64,000 bases of DNA, from positions 124,001 to 188,000 of the forward strand of contig NZ_JADPKA010000001.1 of the NCBI RefSeq assembly GCF_023073715.1, written 5' to 3'. This stretch comes from Bradyrhizobium sp. 164 (GTDB lineage Bacteria; Pseudomonadota; Alphaproteobacteria; Rhizobiales; Xanthobacteraceae). Below, one piece after another: positions 1 to 10,830 of the stretch. Under the pieces are notes generated by a model. That model was not told the origin of the DNA. It did no database searches and saw nothing but the letters and a program-made list of their open reading frames with translations. Position 1 is the first letter of the stretch. Each line of letters starts with the position of its first letter. The position numbers and the translations under genes were made by a program.

Positions 1-817
1 CCCACTTGGATGAATTTCAAGCAGGGCGAGGGCCGGCGCGACTCCGGTTCGCACTCCACGCCCGTGCTGCCGTCCGCAAGCCCTGTCCTGACGCCTCAGT
101 GAGCAAACAGAGCGCAGCGGCTATACTCAACATACGAGAGGCGGTGATCGGCTTTCGAGCGGGCGCTAACGAATAACTAGGCCAAAGGGGCGACACCTTA
201 TGCTCTTAAGAAGTTGGAACGCGGCCCTGGGCCTCAGCGGGGTCAATGCCTAGATCTTGTGATCTGCGGCAGCCGCTTTATCGGCAAGGTCCTCGCGAAC
301 CGACGCACTATGTCGCCGCGGGGCAGTGTCTAGCGCACCCTCAACGCGCCCCTCGCCGGCACATATCGCCGCGGCTTAGCCCAGAGTATAGTATGCAGAG
401 ACGTGGCTTGCCCCATCAATGCTTGCCTGTAGAGACCGTTCGGGCCTCGGCTGATCCGAACTCCTCTTCAATCGCGGGACACACCAACTGCACGTCCGGC
501 TCGAAGACGAAGCCGCGTAGCACAAGCGTCATTTCAGCTTGATCTGGACGTCACCACGTCAGAATGCCTTCGGCAATGCCGAAGCACGACTTTCCGGTCG
601 CGTTAGTGTCGAGATCGCAGCAATGACCAGAACAAAAATTTAGCTGTCGGTGAAGCTCCACTGTCACGGGTCCTAGTCATTGTATTCGTTTTGGGCACAG
701 CTGAGCCACTGACCGCCACCTCAAAACTAAACATCGTTACCGTCTTGATGGACCATCAGGAGGCTGGGACATGCTGGGCCCTCATCGTTTGATTCTAAGT
801 TTTCAGGATTTTGCGCC
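1..817. other. Region without a recognised gene
   Basis: No recognisable gene. An open frame from the left edge to a TGA at 100-102 (+) could be the last 33 codons of a gene that begins outside the window, but I do not recognise it. Other open frames here look like random GC-rich frames. No RNA gene or IS end was seen. Confidence 0.3.
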
Positions 818-1051
818 ATGTCATATCCACCCCCTCAAACCAAGCTGCATGCTGTGCTGAAAGGTGCTCTGGAGGATGCTGTCCGGATGGTGCCTGAAGC
901 AAAGCGGACGTCTTCATTGAAGGCTTGCCTCGCCGAGAAGGTTCTAACTCTGGCCGCGCGGGGCGAGAGCAATCCAACGATCCTAACTCGTCTCGCCGTG
1001 CTGACAGTGCAGAAATCCTGCCATGGCTGTTACGGATGTGAAAGGTGGTAG
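818..1051 (+). CDS. Small hypothetical protein (77 aa)
   Basis: An ATG at 818 follows an AGGA motif at a suitable distance. The 77-residue product starts with a helical, charged stretch (LKGALEDAVRMV, then LAARGESNPTILTRL) and ends in a short cysteine-containing tail with three Cys. No domain, signal peptide or membrane segment is seen. It stands alone, with no obvious operon partner. I do not recognise a family. The codon use looks genuine in the first 65 codons, and the tail may be a frameshifted or truncated end. Confidence 0.4.
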   Translation: MSYPPPQTKLHAVLKGALEDAVRMVPEAKRTSSLKACLAEKVLTLAARGESNPTILTRLAVLTVQKSCHGCYGCERW

Positions 1052-1177
1052 TCGCACGGGGGAGCCCGCGAGGCGCGAATTGATTAATTTGAACTGGAAG
1101 GCCGGGCTTTCTGGCGTCACAGTAGCGCGGTTGGCGATACGCTTTTCGCTGACGTGATGGGAGACTCGTTCACTATG

Positions 1178-1560
1178 TCATAGCGTCCGCGTGACCCAGT
1201 AGCGGCCACCCACGCCGAGGCCAAACTTAACGCATATAAAATATGACAGAACTTCCTTCGATCTGTAAAGCGCCACTGCCTCGCTTCGGGAATGTCGTTT
1301 TCGCGACACATGAGCGTGCATTTGAAACACGACCGCGTCGGAATCGAACACAACACACATTTGCCGAATACCGGAGTGCACATGCAGGGAGGACCAGACT
1401 TTGATGACGGAAACGGTCGCCTTGATCACGCAGGCGAATACTACCCAAGAGCCTAAGTACTGTTCGCTCGAAACGTCGGCTGGTTTTGCGACGTGATATC
1501 CGCGAAGATCCGCAGCATCCCACACAATGGCGCTCGCGTCGGTGTAGATGGGCTCCGTCG
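1178..1560 (-). pseudogene. Possible RNase H-like fragment
   Basis: A minus-strand frame contains YTDAS followed about 55 residues later by VVFDSDAVVFQM, and ends near WVTRTL. The spacing and hydrophobic context resemble the RNase H-fold domain of some retroelement-type proteins (first Asp in YTDAS, later Asp in a VxxDS strand). The central acidic residue expected for catalysis is not clear and there is no convincing start. It could equally be a chance open frame. Confidence 0.2.
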
Positions 1561-1798
1561 CAGAGATGGACCCGCGAGGGCCATCGCCGCAATCCTTTAG
1601 TCGAGCTTCGCTGGGATCGCTCCAACCGCAATTTAAACTTGCGTAGGCGGACGCGAGCGCGAAAAGGCCCCTGGGAGAAGCGCGCGATCGAAGTCCTCGA
1701 GGATGGTGCTCGCAGGTACAGCTGGTTATGATCGGCGGAAAGAGTTGCTGTGCAACGCTCCAGCAGCAGCCGTCACCTGTAGCGGGCAAGATCAACGC

Positions 1799-2857
1799 AT
1801 GAACAGCACCTCTTCACCAGTCAATGCGATCGCAGCCGAGCTTGGCCGCCTCGATCCCGCATACGCGCCGACGCCACTCCTGAACCTTCCGACGCTTGCG
1901 GAGCGGCTCGGAGTGGCGCAGGTGCTAGCGAAAGACGAGGGCCGCCGCATGCTCGGCAGCTTCAAGTCGCTTGGTGGCACCTATGCCGGGTTGCGCGCGC
2001 TCGCCCGGGCCTCGCGCATGCAGTTGGCCGACCTTCTCGCGGCCCGACCTAAGGGGCAGCCGACCCTGGTCTGCGCCAGTGACGGTAATCACGGGCTCGC
2101 GGTAGCTGCCGCCGCGCGCTTTGCCGGGGCGCCCGCCCGCGTGTTCCTGCACGAGGGCGTGCCGAACGCGCGCGCGCGCCGCATCGAGAATCAGGGTGCC
2201 GAGATCGTCTGGGTGCCGGGCACCTACGACAATGCAGTTGATGCGGCCGCAGCCGCGGCCTGCCAGGGCGCCGGCATTCTTGTCGCCGACACGACCGACG
2301 ATCCGAACGATCCCATCGTTTGCGACGTCATGGCGGGATACGGCGTTACGGCGGCGGAAATCCGCGATCAAGTAGACTTCGCCGGCCATGGGCGTCCGAC
2401 ACACGTCTTTATACAAGCTGGTGTCGGCGGACTCGCCGCTGCCATCGCCGAGGGCCTCTCGGGCTGGCTGGCACCTCCGGGATGCATCGTGACGGTCGAG
2501 CCGGAAACCGCCGCGTGTCTTGCGCCCGCGCTCGCGGCCGGTCACCCGATTCGGGTGATGGGCGATCTCCGAACATCCGCGGAGATGCTCTCCTGCGGCC
2601 AGGCGAGTGCGCCCGCCGTTGCGGTGCTCAGGCGTCACGGCGCTCGGGCCATCACCGTGCCCGAGGCGGAATTGGTGGATGCTGTTCGCGTACTCTCCGC
2701 CCATGATGGCCTCGCCACCACGCCGTCCGGTGCAGCGGGCCTGGCGGGTGCTATGGCTGCGCTCGCAGACCCGAGCCATACAAGCGATCTCGGACTCGAC
2801 CGGTCGAGCCGCATTCTCGTCCTCCTCACCGAATGCGCCTGGGAGGACCGAACGTGA
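1799..2857 (+). CDS. PLP-dependent lyase, diaminopropionate ammonia-lyase-like
   Basis: Fold-type II PLP enzyme of 352 aa (PF00291 family). The Schiff-base lysine lies in FKSLGGTYA near residue 57. A substrate/cofactor loop SDGNHG follows near residue 95, and a glycine-rich phosphate-binding loop (GVGGLAAA) lies near residue 206. The 'FK-LGG-YA' form of the lysine motif is typical of diaminopropionate ammonia-lyases, which split 2,3-diaminopropionate into pyruvate and ammonia. Threonine synthase or threonine dehydratase relatives are alternatives. I chose the ATG at 1799 because homology begins there, although the frame is open upstream to 1703. The ribosome-binding site is weak. No operon partner overlaps it. 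The gene appears intact. Confidence 0.8.
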   Translation: MNSTSSPVNAIAAELGRLDPAYAPTPLLNLPTLAERLGVAQVLAKDEGRRMLGSFKSLGGTYAGLRALARASRMQLADLLAARPKGQPTLVCASDGNHGLAVAAAARFAGAPARVFLHEGVPNARARRIENQGAEIVWVPGTYDNAVDAAAAAACQGAGILVADTTDDPNDPIVCDVMAGYGVTAAEIRDQVDFAGHGRPTHVFIQAGVGGLAAAIAEGLSGWLAPPGCIVTVEPETAACLAPALAAGHPIRVMGDLRTSAEMLSCGQASAPAVAVLRRHGARAITVPEAELVDAVRVLSAHDGLATTPSGAAGLAGAMAALADPSHTSDLGLDRSSRILVLLTECAWEDRT

Positions 2858-2938
2858 GCACCGCGATCTTCGCTCCTAGTTCGACTTGCATCCTCTCAGT
2901 GAGGCCATGTCTGGCAGGCTCGAGGCTTCATGATTAGA

Positions 2939-3454
2939 TCATCGGCGGTCCGTCTCCGGCTCCGGAACCAGCGGCGCGCCCCCGACGGAAACCGGCCCTT
3001 CTGGTTTAGGCGGGCGAGTGGCTCTTGTAGTCGGCTTTGATGCGGCCTGGGCTGCCGGCGGACGAATATCTGCAGGAAGAGGCGCAGCAATGTTCTGCAG
3101 AGACTCAATTCTTGAGGTCAGGGCTGCGATTTGATCTAACATCCGTTTCAAATCGGCTTGCTGCGCATCGATGTTGCGGTTAAGCGCTGAAATCTCCTCG
3201 CTCACCTCCTGTTGCCCCGACCGGATCTCCGAAAGCGCTGCCTTGTCTTCAGGTGACAACGCCGGCATTGGGACGACTTCACGTGCCGTTAACGCCTCGA
3301 TCATTCGGTCGATATGGGGCCAGTAAAATGCACCCCCAACGCATAGCCCGATGAAGACGGCGATAAATCCAAAAACCCACGGAAGGCGTCTTGATGACTT
3401 CTGCAAGACGGGCGGCAACTCCGAACCGTTCGCTTGATCAATCACATTCATCAT
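2939..3454 (-). CDS. Membrane-anchored coiled-coil protein
   Basis: The product has about 171 residues. A short cytoplasmic N-terminus (NVIDQANGSELPP) is followed by one transmembrane helix (about residues 24-45), then a predicted coiled coil with regular heptads (roughly residues 65-125), and a Pro/Ala/Lys-rich tail. This is the layout of small single-pass proteins with a long periplasmic or cytoplasmic stalk. I do not recognise a named family. The start is at 3454 because GAGAGAAAG stands just upstream. The frame continues to 3562 and would add a second hydrophobic segment, so a longer form cannot be excluded. It ends convergently with the lyase gene. Confidence 0.6.
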   Translation of the reverse strand: MMNVIDQANGSELPPVLQKSSRRLPWVFGFIAVFIGLCVGGAFYWPHIDRMIEALTAREVVPMPALSPEDKAALSEIRSGQQEVSEEISALNRNIDAQQADLKRMLDQIAALTSRIESLQNIAAPLPADIRPPAAQAASKPTTRATRPPKPEGPVSVGGAPLVPEPETDRR

Positions 3455-3867
3455 TCTTTCTCTCGATCTATAATAGCTCTCGTTGCCGAGATAATAGATG
3501 ACGGTCAAGAGCGTCCATGTGAAAGTAATTGGCATGCGCACAAAGATATCGGGAAAGATCATGCCGCTTCAGCGTCCATCTCGTTCAACAAATCGATGTT
3601 TAACCGCGCCAACAGGCACTCGGCGCATTAACGCTGCACAGGCAATGAAAAAACGCACGATACGATCGCGGCCATAGCTCTAAGTACACTCGCGGTGGCG
3701 CGGGCTCCTCCGCACAGGCCGCAATCTGCGGGCGCTCTATCGAAAGATAAACAAGCACGCTCGCAGAAGGCGGGCTCAGCTTCTCAGATCAACTCTGCGC
3801 CTGAATGGATGGCTTTAGCGCGCTTCACCATCTAAATCCTGCTGGTCCGCCATGGAGCAAACAGGAG

Positions 3868-4353
3868 AGCCTGCGGCAGCGATCAGGTTGAAATCGGGCG
3901 AGAGCCGATCTCGACATACTCGGAGTTTTAATATGCGAGGCCAGACAGCCGCTGGGACAGTCCGACGTCGACGAGGCGTCCGACGACGATCCCGTGCGAA
4001 TACCGTTCGATGATCTCGTCGACTTCGCATTCGAGTGCAGCCAATGCCTCGCCAAGCAAGGGCACGCCACTGGCACCTCTCGTCCAGGAGAAACCGTCGA
4101 AACGCTCTTTGCCTTTGAATCGGCCATTACTGAAGCGTGCGGCAATGTCGCGTTGATCCGCGCCAAGGATATTCGCTCCAAAGGTCCTGTGGCGCGCAAT
4201 TAGAGAAAACGAGGAGGCTTGCCTGTTGATGTTGACGAGAAGCTGCGGAGGATCGACGCTGAGCGAGGTAACCCGTTGAAGTTTGCGGGGACCCAGCGCG
4301 GCCCCTCGATCTTTGTCTGGCTTTTCACAGCCGTGTACGAAAGAAGACATCAC
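3868..4353 (-). pseudogene. Flavin reductase-like remnant
   Basis: The frame encodes a recognisable FMN-binding flavin-reductase domain (PF01613 type). It has VTSLSVDPPQLLV, the segment from ARHRTFGANILG to SNGRFKGKERFDGF, and ALAALECEVDEI. Members supply reduced flavin to two-component monooxygenases. The N-terminal 30 or so residues are replaced by unrelated sequence. A TAA at 3928-3930 interrupts the last strand (GLAY-stop), after which the same frame reads NSEYVEIGSRP, as expected for the family's end. It is therefore a decayed gene. The NifA site of the neighbouring decarboxylase lies inside its degenerate 5' part. Confidence 0.6.
4314..4329 (+). promoter_or_regulatory. NifA upstream activator sequence
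   Basis: The sequence TGT-CTGGCTTTTC-ACA is an exact TGT-N10-ACA match, the binding site of the nitrogen-fixation activator NifA. Its centre lies about 117 bp upstream of the transcription start predicted from the adjacent -24/-12 element, a normal distance for NifA enhancer sites. Confidence 0.75.
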
Positions 4354-4412
4354 CGTGGCGCATGGCGAGCTGTTTCAAAGCGTAATCAGGCGGTTCAACG
4401 CGTGGGGAGCGC

Positions 4413-4428
4413 TGGCATGGTCGTTGCT
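4413..4428 (+). promoter_or_regulatory. Sigma-54 (RpoN) -24/-12 promoter
   Basis: TGGCATG-GTCG-TTGCT matches the RpoN consensus TGGCAYG-N4-TTGCW, with the invariant GG and GC separated by exactly 10 bp. It lies 61 bp upstream of the decarboxylase ATG and about 100 bp downstream of the NifA site. Together they imply expression under micro-oxic, nitrogen-fixing conditions. Confidence 0.8.
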
Positions 4429-4489
4429 CTCGCAGCCGGCAACAACGGCGCTGGCCACTCCCCTTCTGGCGCGCGAGGAATGGTGCAAT

Positions 4490-5626
4490 ATGAGCTTGGT
4501 AAGATCATTGGAAAGTGCGGAAGTTGATGCCTTCTATACGTTCGATGAGGGGCGTCTTGCATCCGTCACGCGCGAATTCACCGAGCATTTCTCAGGACGC
4601 GTGCTGTATGCGGTGAAGGCGAATCCGTTGCCCAAAATTCTTCACGCGGTCTCTCGCGCCGGAGTGGCCGGATTCGACGTGGCGTCGCTGGCCGAAGCTC
4701 GCCTTGTCCATTCGACTGTTCCCCGGGCCTGTTCATGGTTCATGAATCCCGTGAAATCTCGTCGCGATATCGAACGGACGTTCCGAGATCTGGGGGTTCG
4801 CGACTATGTGATCGATTGCGAAGCCGAGCTGCGGAAGCTCCTTGAGGTGCTGCCGTCGCATGATCCGGAAATACGAATCTACGTCCGGTTCAAGTGTAGC
4901 GGGACGTGCGCCATCTTAGACTTAAACGGCAAGTTTGGTGTCTCGCCCGCCGAAGCGAGCCGTCTGCTGGGTCTCGTCAACGCGCAATCGCGCTGGACCA
5001 CGGGCTTGGCCTTTCACCCAGGTTCCCAAACGATCGTTGTCGATCCGTACCTGCATGGCATTCGGGCGGCCGTCGACATTATTGAAGCTGTTTCTCCGGC
5101 TCCCACAGCGCTCGATATTGGTGGCGGCTTTCCCGGCCATTATCTGAACGTCCCCTATAAGTCTCCCTTGAGCATGCTCTCCGACATCACGAAACTTGTG
5201 CGCGAAACGGATGCACTGAAGCGTGTTGAACTCTTGTGTGAGCCCGGACGAGCACTGGTTCATGATAGCATCTCTTTGTTTTGCCGGGTGATCTTAAGAA
5301 AAGACGGGGCGCTCTACTGCGGCGCGGGCATCTACAGCGGGCTCTCACCTGCCCGGCAATATTTTCTGCTCCCCGCCCGTGCTTGGCGTGGGGGACGGCC
5401 GATCCAGACTGAGGAGTGGCAGGACTTCATCATCTTCGGCCCAACTTGCGACGGCACGGACAGGCTTGGATTCTCGTATTCACTGCCACGCGATTTGCAC
5501 GAAGGCGATTGGATTGAATTCCAGAATGTGGGCGCCTATACGCAAATGGCGAGATTCAACGGGTTCTCGGTCGATAAGATCGTGGCTGTAGGGCAGGATG
5601 AACTTACCGTGTTGCCCGCCGCGTAG
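4490..5626 (+). CDS. PLP-dependent ornithine/lysine-type decarboxylase
   Basis: Fold-type III (alanine racemase-like) group IV decarboxylase of 378 aa, the usual length for bacterial and eukaryotic-type ornithine decarboxylases. Visible motifs are YAVKANP (PLP lysine), FHPGSQ, LDIGGGFP and EPGRALV (phosphate and cofactor binding), and FGPTCDGTD (catalytic Cys and Asp). The enzyme would remove CO2 from ornithine, lysine or a related diamino acid to make a polyamine. The substrate cannot be fixed by eye. The start at 4490 has GAGGAATGG upstream and fits the family's N-terminus, although the frame is open from 4283. A NifA site and sigma-54 promoter directly upstream point to symbiotic regulation. 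The gene stands alone and looks intact. Confidence 0.85.
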   Translation: MSLVRSLESAEVDAFYTFDEGRLASVTREFTEHFSGRVLYAVKANPLPKILHAVSRAGVAGFDVASLAEARLVHSTVPRACSWFMNPVKSRRDIERTFRDLGVRDYVIDCEAELRKLLEVLPSHDPEIRIYVRFKCSGTCAILDLNGKFGVSPAEASRLLGLVNAQSRWTTGLAFHPGSQTIVVDPYLHGIRAAVDIIEAVSPAPTALDIGGGFPGHYLNVPYKSPLSMLSDITKLVRETDALKRVELLCEPGRALVHDSISLFCRVILRKDGALYCGAGIYSGLSPARQYFLLPARAWRGGRPIQTEEWQDFIIFGPTCDGTDRLGFSYSLPRDLHEGDWIEFQNVGAYTQMARFNGFSVDKIVAVGQDELTVLPAA

Positions 5627-5777
5627 TTGCTCATGAACATACTAATCAGGTGAATTCTAAAGTTCGCCACATAAAGTCTGGTGGGCTTTGTGGTGGCAGA
5701 AGTTGGCGATGTCTCGTTTTGTAACCAGAGCGAACTGGCATAGAATGAGCCAGTGCATGGCGAAGCGGTAGGGCCTC

Positions 5778-6208
5778 GTGACCTCGCAGTGGCAATATCA
5801 AGTTAGGTTTGATGTCCGCGATACTGCGGTAGCGGAATCAATACGTCGAAATTTTCGCGATCCGGCACTGAGGCCTCTATTCGATATACTCACGGCGCAT
5901 GGTGCGGCACCGAAATGTCAGTTCGACGCCTTTGCGGAGTATGTCGCCGCGGCAGAGGAAAACGGCGTCAAAGTTATCCGCTCTATCGGTGGACGAAGGC
6001 AACGATCGAAGATCCGAAGAAGAAGGAAAAATATCTGAAATCCTTTACGCTCTACGTGGATGATCAAGAGGTCTATGAAAGGGAGATTGCTGACGCGCTA
6101 GAAGCGGACTTGCAGCCGGTCGCCCGTAGCGGGATCATCAGTCAAATATCTAAGTTCGACAGCAATCCTGCCAACAATCCTCAACCGCCAGAACGCTCCC
6201 GCGAGTGA
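5778..6208 (+). pseudogene. Hypothetical protein gene with a frameshift
   Basis: Two overlapping frames read as one protein of about 143 aa. The first (GTG at 5778) ends its sensible sequence at AAAEENGVK, and the second resumes with YRWTKATIEDPKKKEK and continues to NPQPPERSRE. The shift lies at about 5970-5990. The product is hydrophilic and mixed alpha/beta, with a C-terminal acidic helix (DDQEVYEREIADALEADL). I do not recognise the family. A sequencing error in an intact gene is the main alternative to a true mutation. GGTAGGG precedes the GTG. Confidence 0.5.
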
Positions 6209-6738
6209 GGCTAGCTCGCTATGCGGGTGAGTTGAGACGACCGCTCCTGGGCCCATCGCGACATTTTGCGCTGGGTGTATGGGTACCTCACACCCGTTTT
6301 GCCTTTAGTCTAGGCAAAGTTAAGCTAGCCGATCGAGAGATGACGAATCGCGGTCTATAAGAACGGGCGTTATCTGCGCGAGTCTAACAGCGAGCCATTT
6401 GACCAAAATCATGAGCGAGGAGCCACGGCTCCCTATGCCGGAATTTACCGGTGCATGGGCTGGCATCGCGAGATCGGCATCGTAGCGGACCACGTCTTAC
6501 CGCCACAAGGACATCATACGCACGCGGTGCATTTTTCAAGCGTGACCACCCGGTTCGCAGGCTTACTCGGAAATACAAGGAATATTGATTTTGGCGACTG
6601 AGTGGGCCTATCTTTTCGACTTTGCAAGCCTAACAGCCTGCATTGAACGCGGCGGCATTTTCGCGGCGAGCTTAGAGCAAGCGCATCAGCTGTCAGCCGT
6701 TTCATAATTGCGATGGAATTGGTGGGTAATTCTTTGGA
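6209..6738. other. Intergenic stretch before a small-peptide gene
   Basis: I see no gene or IS here. Open frames on the minus strand (for example across 6514-6954) are shadows: their composition is unlike a protein, and one overlaps the 39-aa peptide gene. Confidence 0.3.
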
Positions 6739-6858
6739 ATGCGTGGACTTCTGATCGTTTTTGTGGCGCTTACAATAGTGTTGGCGGCACGCGGCCGACA
6801 CCAAGATGGCTTTGTGCCGCGGCTGACCGCGTCCATGCCGCCAGTCAACGTGCCCTAG
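6739..6858 (+). CDS. 39-aa membrane/secreted peptide, copy 1
   Basis: A short gene from ATG 6739 to TAG 6858. The peptide has a hydrophobic helix (GLLIVFVALTIVLAA, residues 3-17), an Arg/Gly turn (RG) and a conserved tail (MPPVNVP, residues 33-39). A second gene at 41929-42048 encodes a peptide of the same length that keeps MRG, LAARG, FV-R-TA and MPPVNVP while differing at many other positions. This pattern indicates selection on the protein. The helix could be a signal sequence or a single membrane anchor. No function is known to me. The ribosome-binding site is weak (GGTGGG further upstream). Confidence 0.6.
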   Translation: MRGLLIVFVALTIVLAARGRHQDGFVPRLTASMPPVNVP

Positions 6859-7391
6859 TCTTATGATCGTGCTCGAGTAGCGCGACCATTTGACTTTCCT
6901 CTGACAGATCCGGGCAGCCGGCTTTCCCGCAGCCCCCGCTCTTCCGGGGGACAACCCGCGTCATATCCGCGCCTGTGCCCAATGTGAGCGGCGTCTTACC
7001 ATCCGGCGGTGAGCCAAGCGCATCTGTCGGACGCGCGTTTCTATGAACCAGCCACAGCGAGCTTCACGACAGTCGCTGATGACCGGGCTCATCTTGCATG
7101 AGCCTAGGATTTGGGACATTTGCACTCTATGTCACTCGTTCGGACGGGCTTCGGGTACCGAAGCCTGTCGCCGCCCATTTCGATACGTCACATTTTGACG
7201 TAAGGTGCGATTCAAGCGCCTTAGATAGCTTGTCGTGTGAGACTTTTCGGACGACTCGGTTGTGTCGCAGGTAATCCGAGGCGCACAGTATGTGTACGAT
7301 GTCCAACATGAATGCTATCAAGCTCCAAAGCTAAAGACGCGCCCAAAGCACAAGGCAGCATCTTAAGTCTAGCTTTAAGGTCACGTGGCGA
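6859..7391. other. Non-coding stretch
   Basis: No gene recognised. Short open frames on both strands lack a plausible start, ribosome-binding site or family motif. Confidence 0.3.
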
Positions 7392-7570
7392 ATGCAAGTC
7401 GATGTGTTCGGCGCCGAAGGTCGGCGGCGATGGAGTTGCGACGAGAAGGTTCGTCATGTCGGATGGACCTTGCAGGCTGGCGAGACGGTCTGCGGCGTCG
7501 CGCGCCGGTACGGGGTGGCTCACAGCCTGCTGTTCACCAGGCTTCGACAAGTGCACCAGGGGCGACCGGG
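7392..7570 (+). mobile_element. IS66-family OrfA remnant
   Basis: The frame reads VDVFGAEGRRRWSCDEKVR, then TVCGVARRYGVAHSLLFTRLRQ. This is the helix-turn-helix region of the small IS66-type accessory transposase protein (TnpA/OrfA), which usually begins with a similar 'RRRWS' block and contains 'VARRHGVSRSLLFTWRRQ'. The C-terminal half runs into unrelated sequence, and no TnpB or TnpC was found. It is a fragment without visible terminal inverted repeats. Confidence 0.6.
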
Positions 7571-8230
7571 CGGAGATTCCGTGCAGCTCTTGTTCCTGTC
7601 GAGATCACAACTACGCTGACTCCGGTATTGATCAGCACGCCGCCACCGGCGTCTTCACAGCTCGCCCATCGCTTCAGGATTTAGTTGAACGCCTTGGCCA
7701 GGTCATGGCCGCCGGACAGTTTGGCGAGCTGTTTGCGCATATAGACCTATCGCGATGCCGGCATGCCCTTTCGCGCAAACCGGGGCATCGGCGCGCACGC
7801 TGTCTGGAGCACGGGCGATCCGCCCAGCAGCGACTTCGGCGCGCAAAGGTGATCTGATACTGGACGAGGTGCCGAACGATCTGCGCTAGCTCTCGCAGCC
7901 AGCGTTGCCTGGCCTCGAGTTGCTGAGTATCGGATCATCGATCAAGCGGAGCGATACCTCCAATTCCCGACCTCCGCGTTAGGTTCTAAACGCATCGCAA
8001 TCTTAGAACGAAATCGGCCGACGATTCTCATTTGAACCGGCACCAGATCGGCGGGCCTTTACCATCTCGAATTTAGGGCAGAGGAATTGAACTGTAGATG
8101 ACATTAGGTCGAGAGACAGAGCCATACGACTCACTCAGAAGAAGAACGACGCTCGGCGGCAAACTCGAAGAGGTGATTTGGGGCAGCCCCACAGAGATCC
8201 CGCGGGCCCAGCCGATTTTCCTGCTACAAA
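7571..8230. other. Degenerate region upstream of groES
   Basis: No intact gene. Sequence after the IS66 scrap contains broken frames on both strands that I cannot assign. The last 60 bp hold promoter-like elements of the groESL operon. Confidence 0.3.
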
Positions 8231-8233
8231 CAC

Positions 8234-8301
8234 TTGTTCCCCAAAAAATCGGTCCTATTTCAGCTGGGCCTGCATTGGCACTCGCAGGCAGCGATTGCTA
8301 G
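8234..8301 (+). promoter_or_regulatory. groESL promoter with CIRCE-like operator
   Basis: At 8275-8301 the sequence TTGGCACTC-N9-GATTGCTAG matches the CIRCE operator (TTAGCACTC-N9-GAGTGCTAA) at 8 of 9 and 7 of 9 positions with the exact 9-bp spacer. This suggests repression by HrcA. A weak vegetative-type promoter is possible upstream (TTGTTC at 8234, CTATTT at 8255). A degenerate GG-N10-GC pattern nearby is too poor to claim a sigma-54 promoter, and no TGT-N10-ACA site was found. Confidence 0.55.
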
Positions 8302-8345
8302 CAATCGTGAAATTTTCAACGGGTGTAAATGCTTAGGAGATCTGT

Positions 8346-10386
<2,041 letters not shown>

Positions 10387-10408
10387 TCCAACTCTCTCTA
10401 AAATGCGA

Positions 10409-10441
10409 CCCCCGGCAGAAAAATGCCGGGGGGATTTTTTT
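10409..10441 (+). terminator. Rho-independent terminator of groESL
   Basis: A perfect 9-bp stem, CCCCCGGCA / TGCCGGGGG, with a 6-nt loop is followed by A and seven T residues, 22 bp after the groEL stop. Confidence 0.92.
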
Positions 10442-10830
10442 GCTCGCGACTTTTTCAGTTCGTTGTTCTGATCTAGCGCTATGCGCTCTGCGGAAATGAC
10501 GATCAGCAGTTGCTAGTCGTTCCGCTTGGGGCTTTGCGAGTCTGCTGGTAGGCATGTCATCGGGAGGACGAGCGGGTGATCGCGGTTCTGCACGGTCTTT
10601 CCCTGCGGCCTCAACGTCGGCGGCTGGTCAAGGCGAACACCTGAGAACGCCCGGTCGCGGTAGCCACCCATTGGCGCTACTGACTTAAATAGCATCGGTC
10701 CCCGCGCCTATCAATCGCTGTAAACGGATGCGCGAGCTAGGTGGTGGTCCCCGGGAAGAGCGATCCTCATCTCTCGTAATTTGGTCCGATCTGTTGCACC
10801 GTCCACAATCAGAAGAAGAACATCGCCAAC

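Noticed and set aside
246..542. 98-codon plus-strand frame near the left edge
   Set aside because: Composition (Arg/Pro/Ser-rich) and lack of a ribosome-binding site or motif point to a chance frame.
8261..8280. Degenerate GG-N10-GC pattern upstream of groES as a sigma-54 promoter
   Set aside because: The flanking bases do not fit TGGCAC/TTGCW and no TGT-N10-ACA site lies upstream. The CIRCE-like operator explains the region better.
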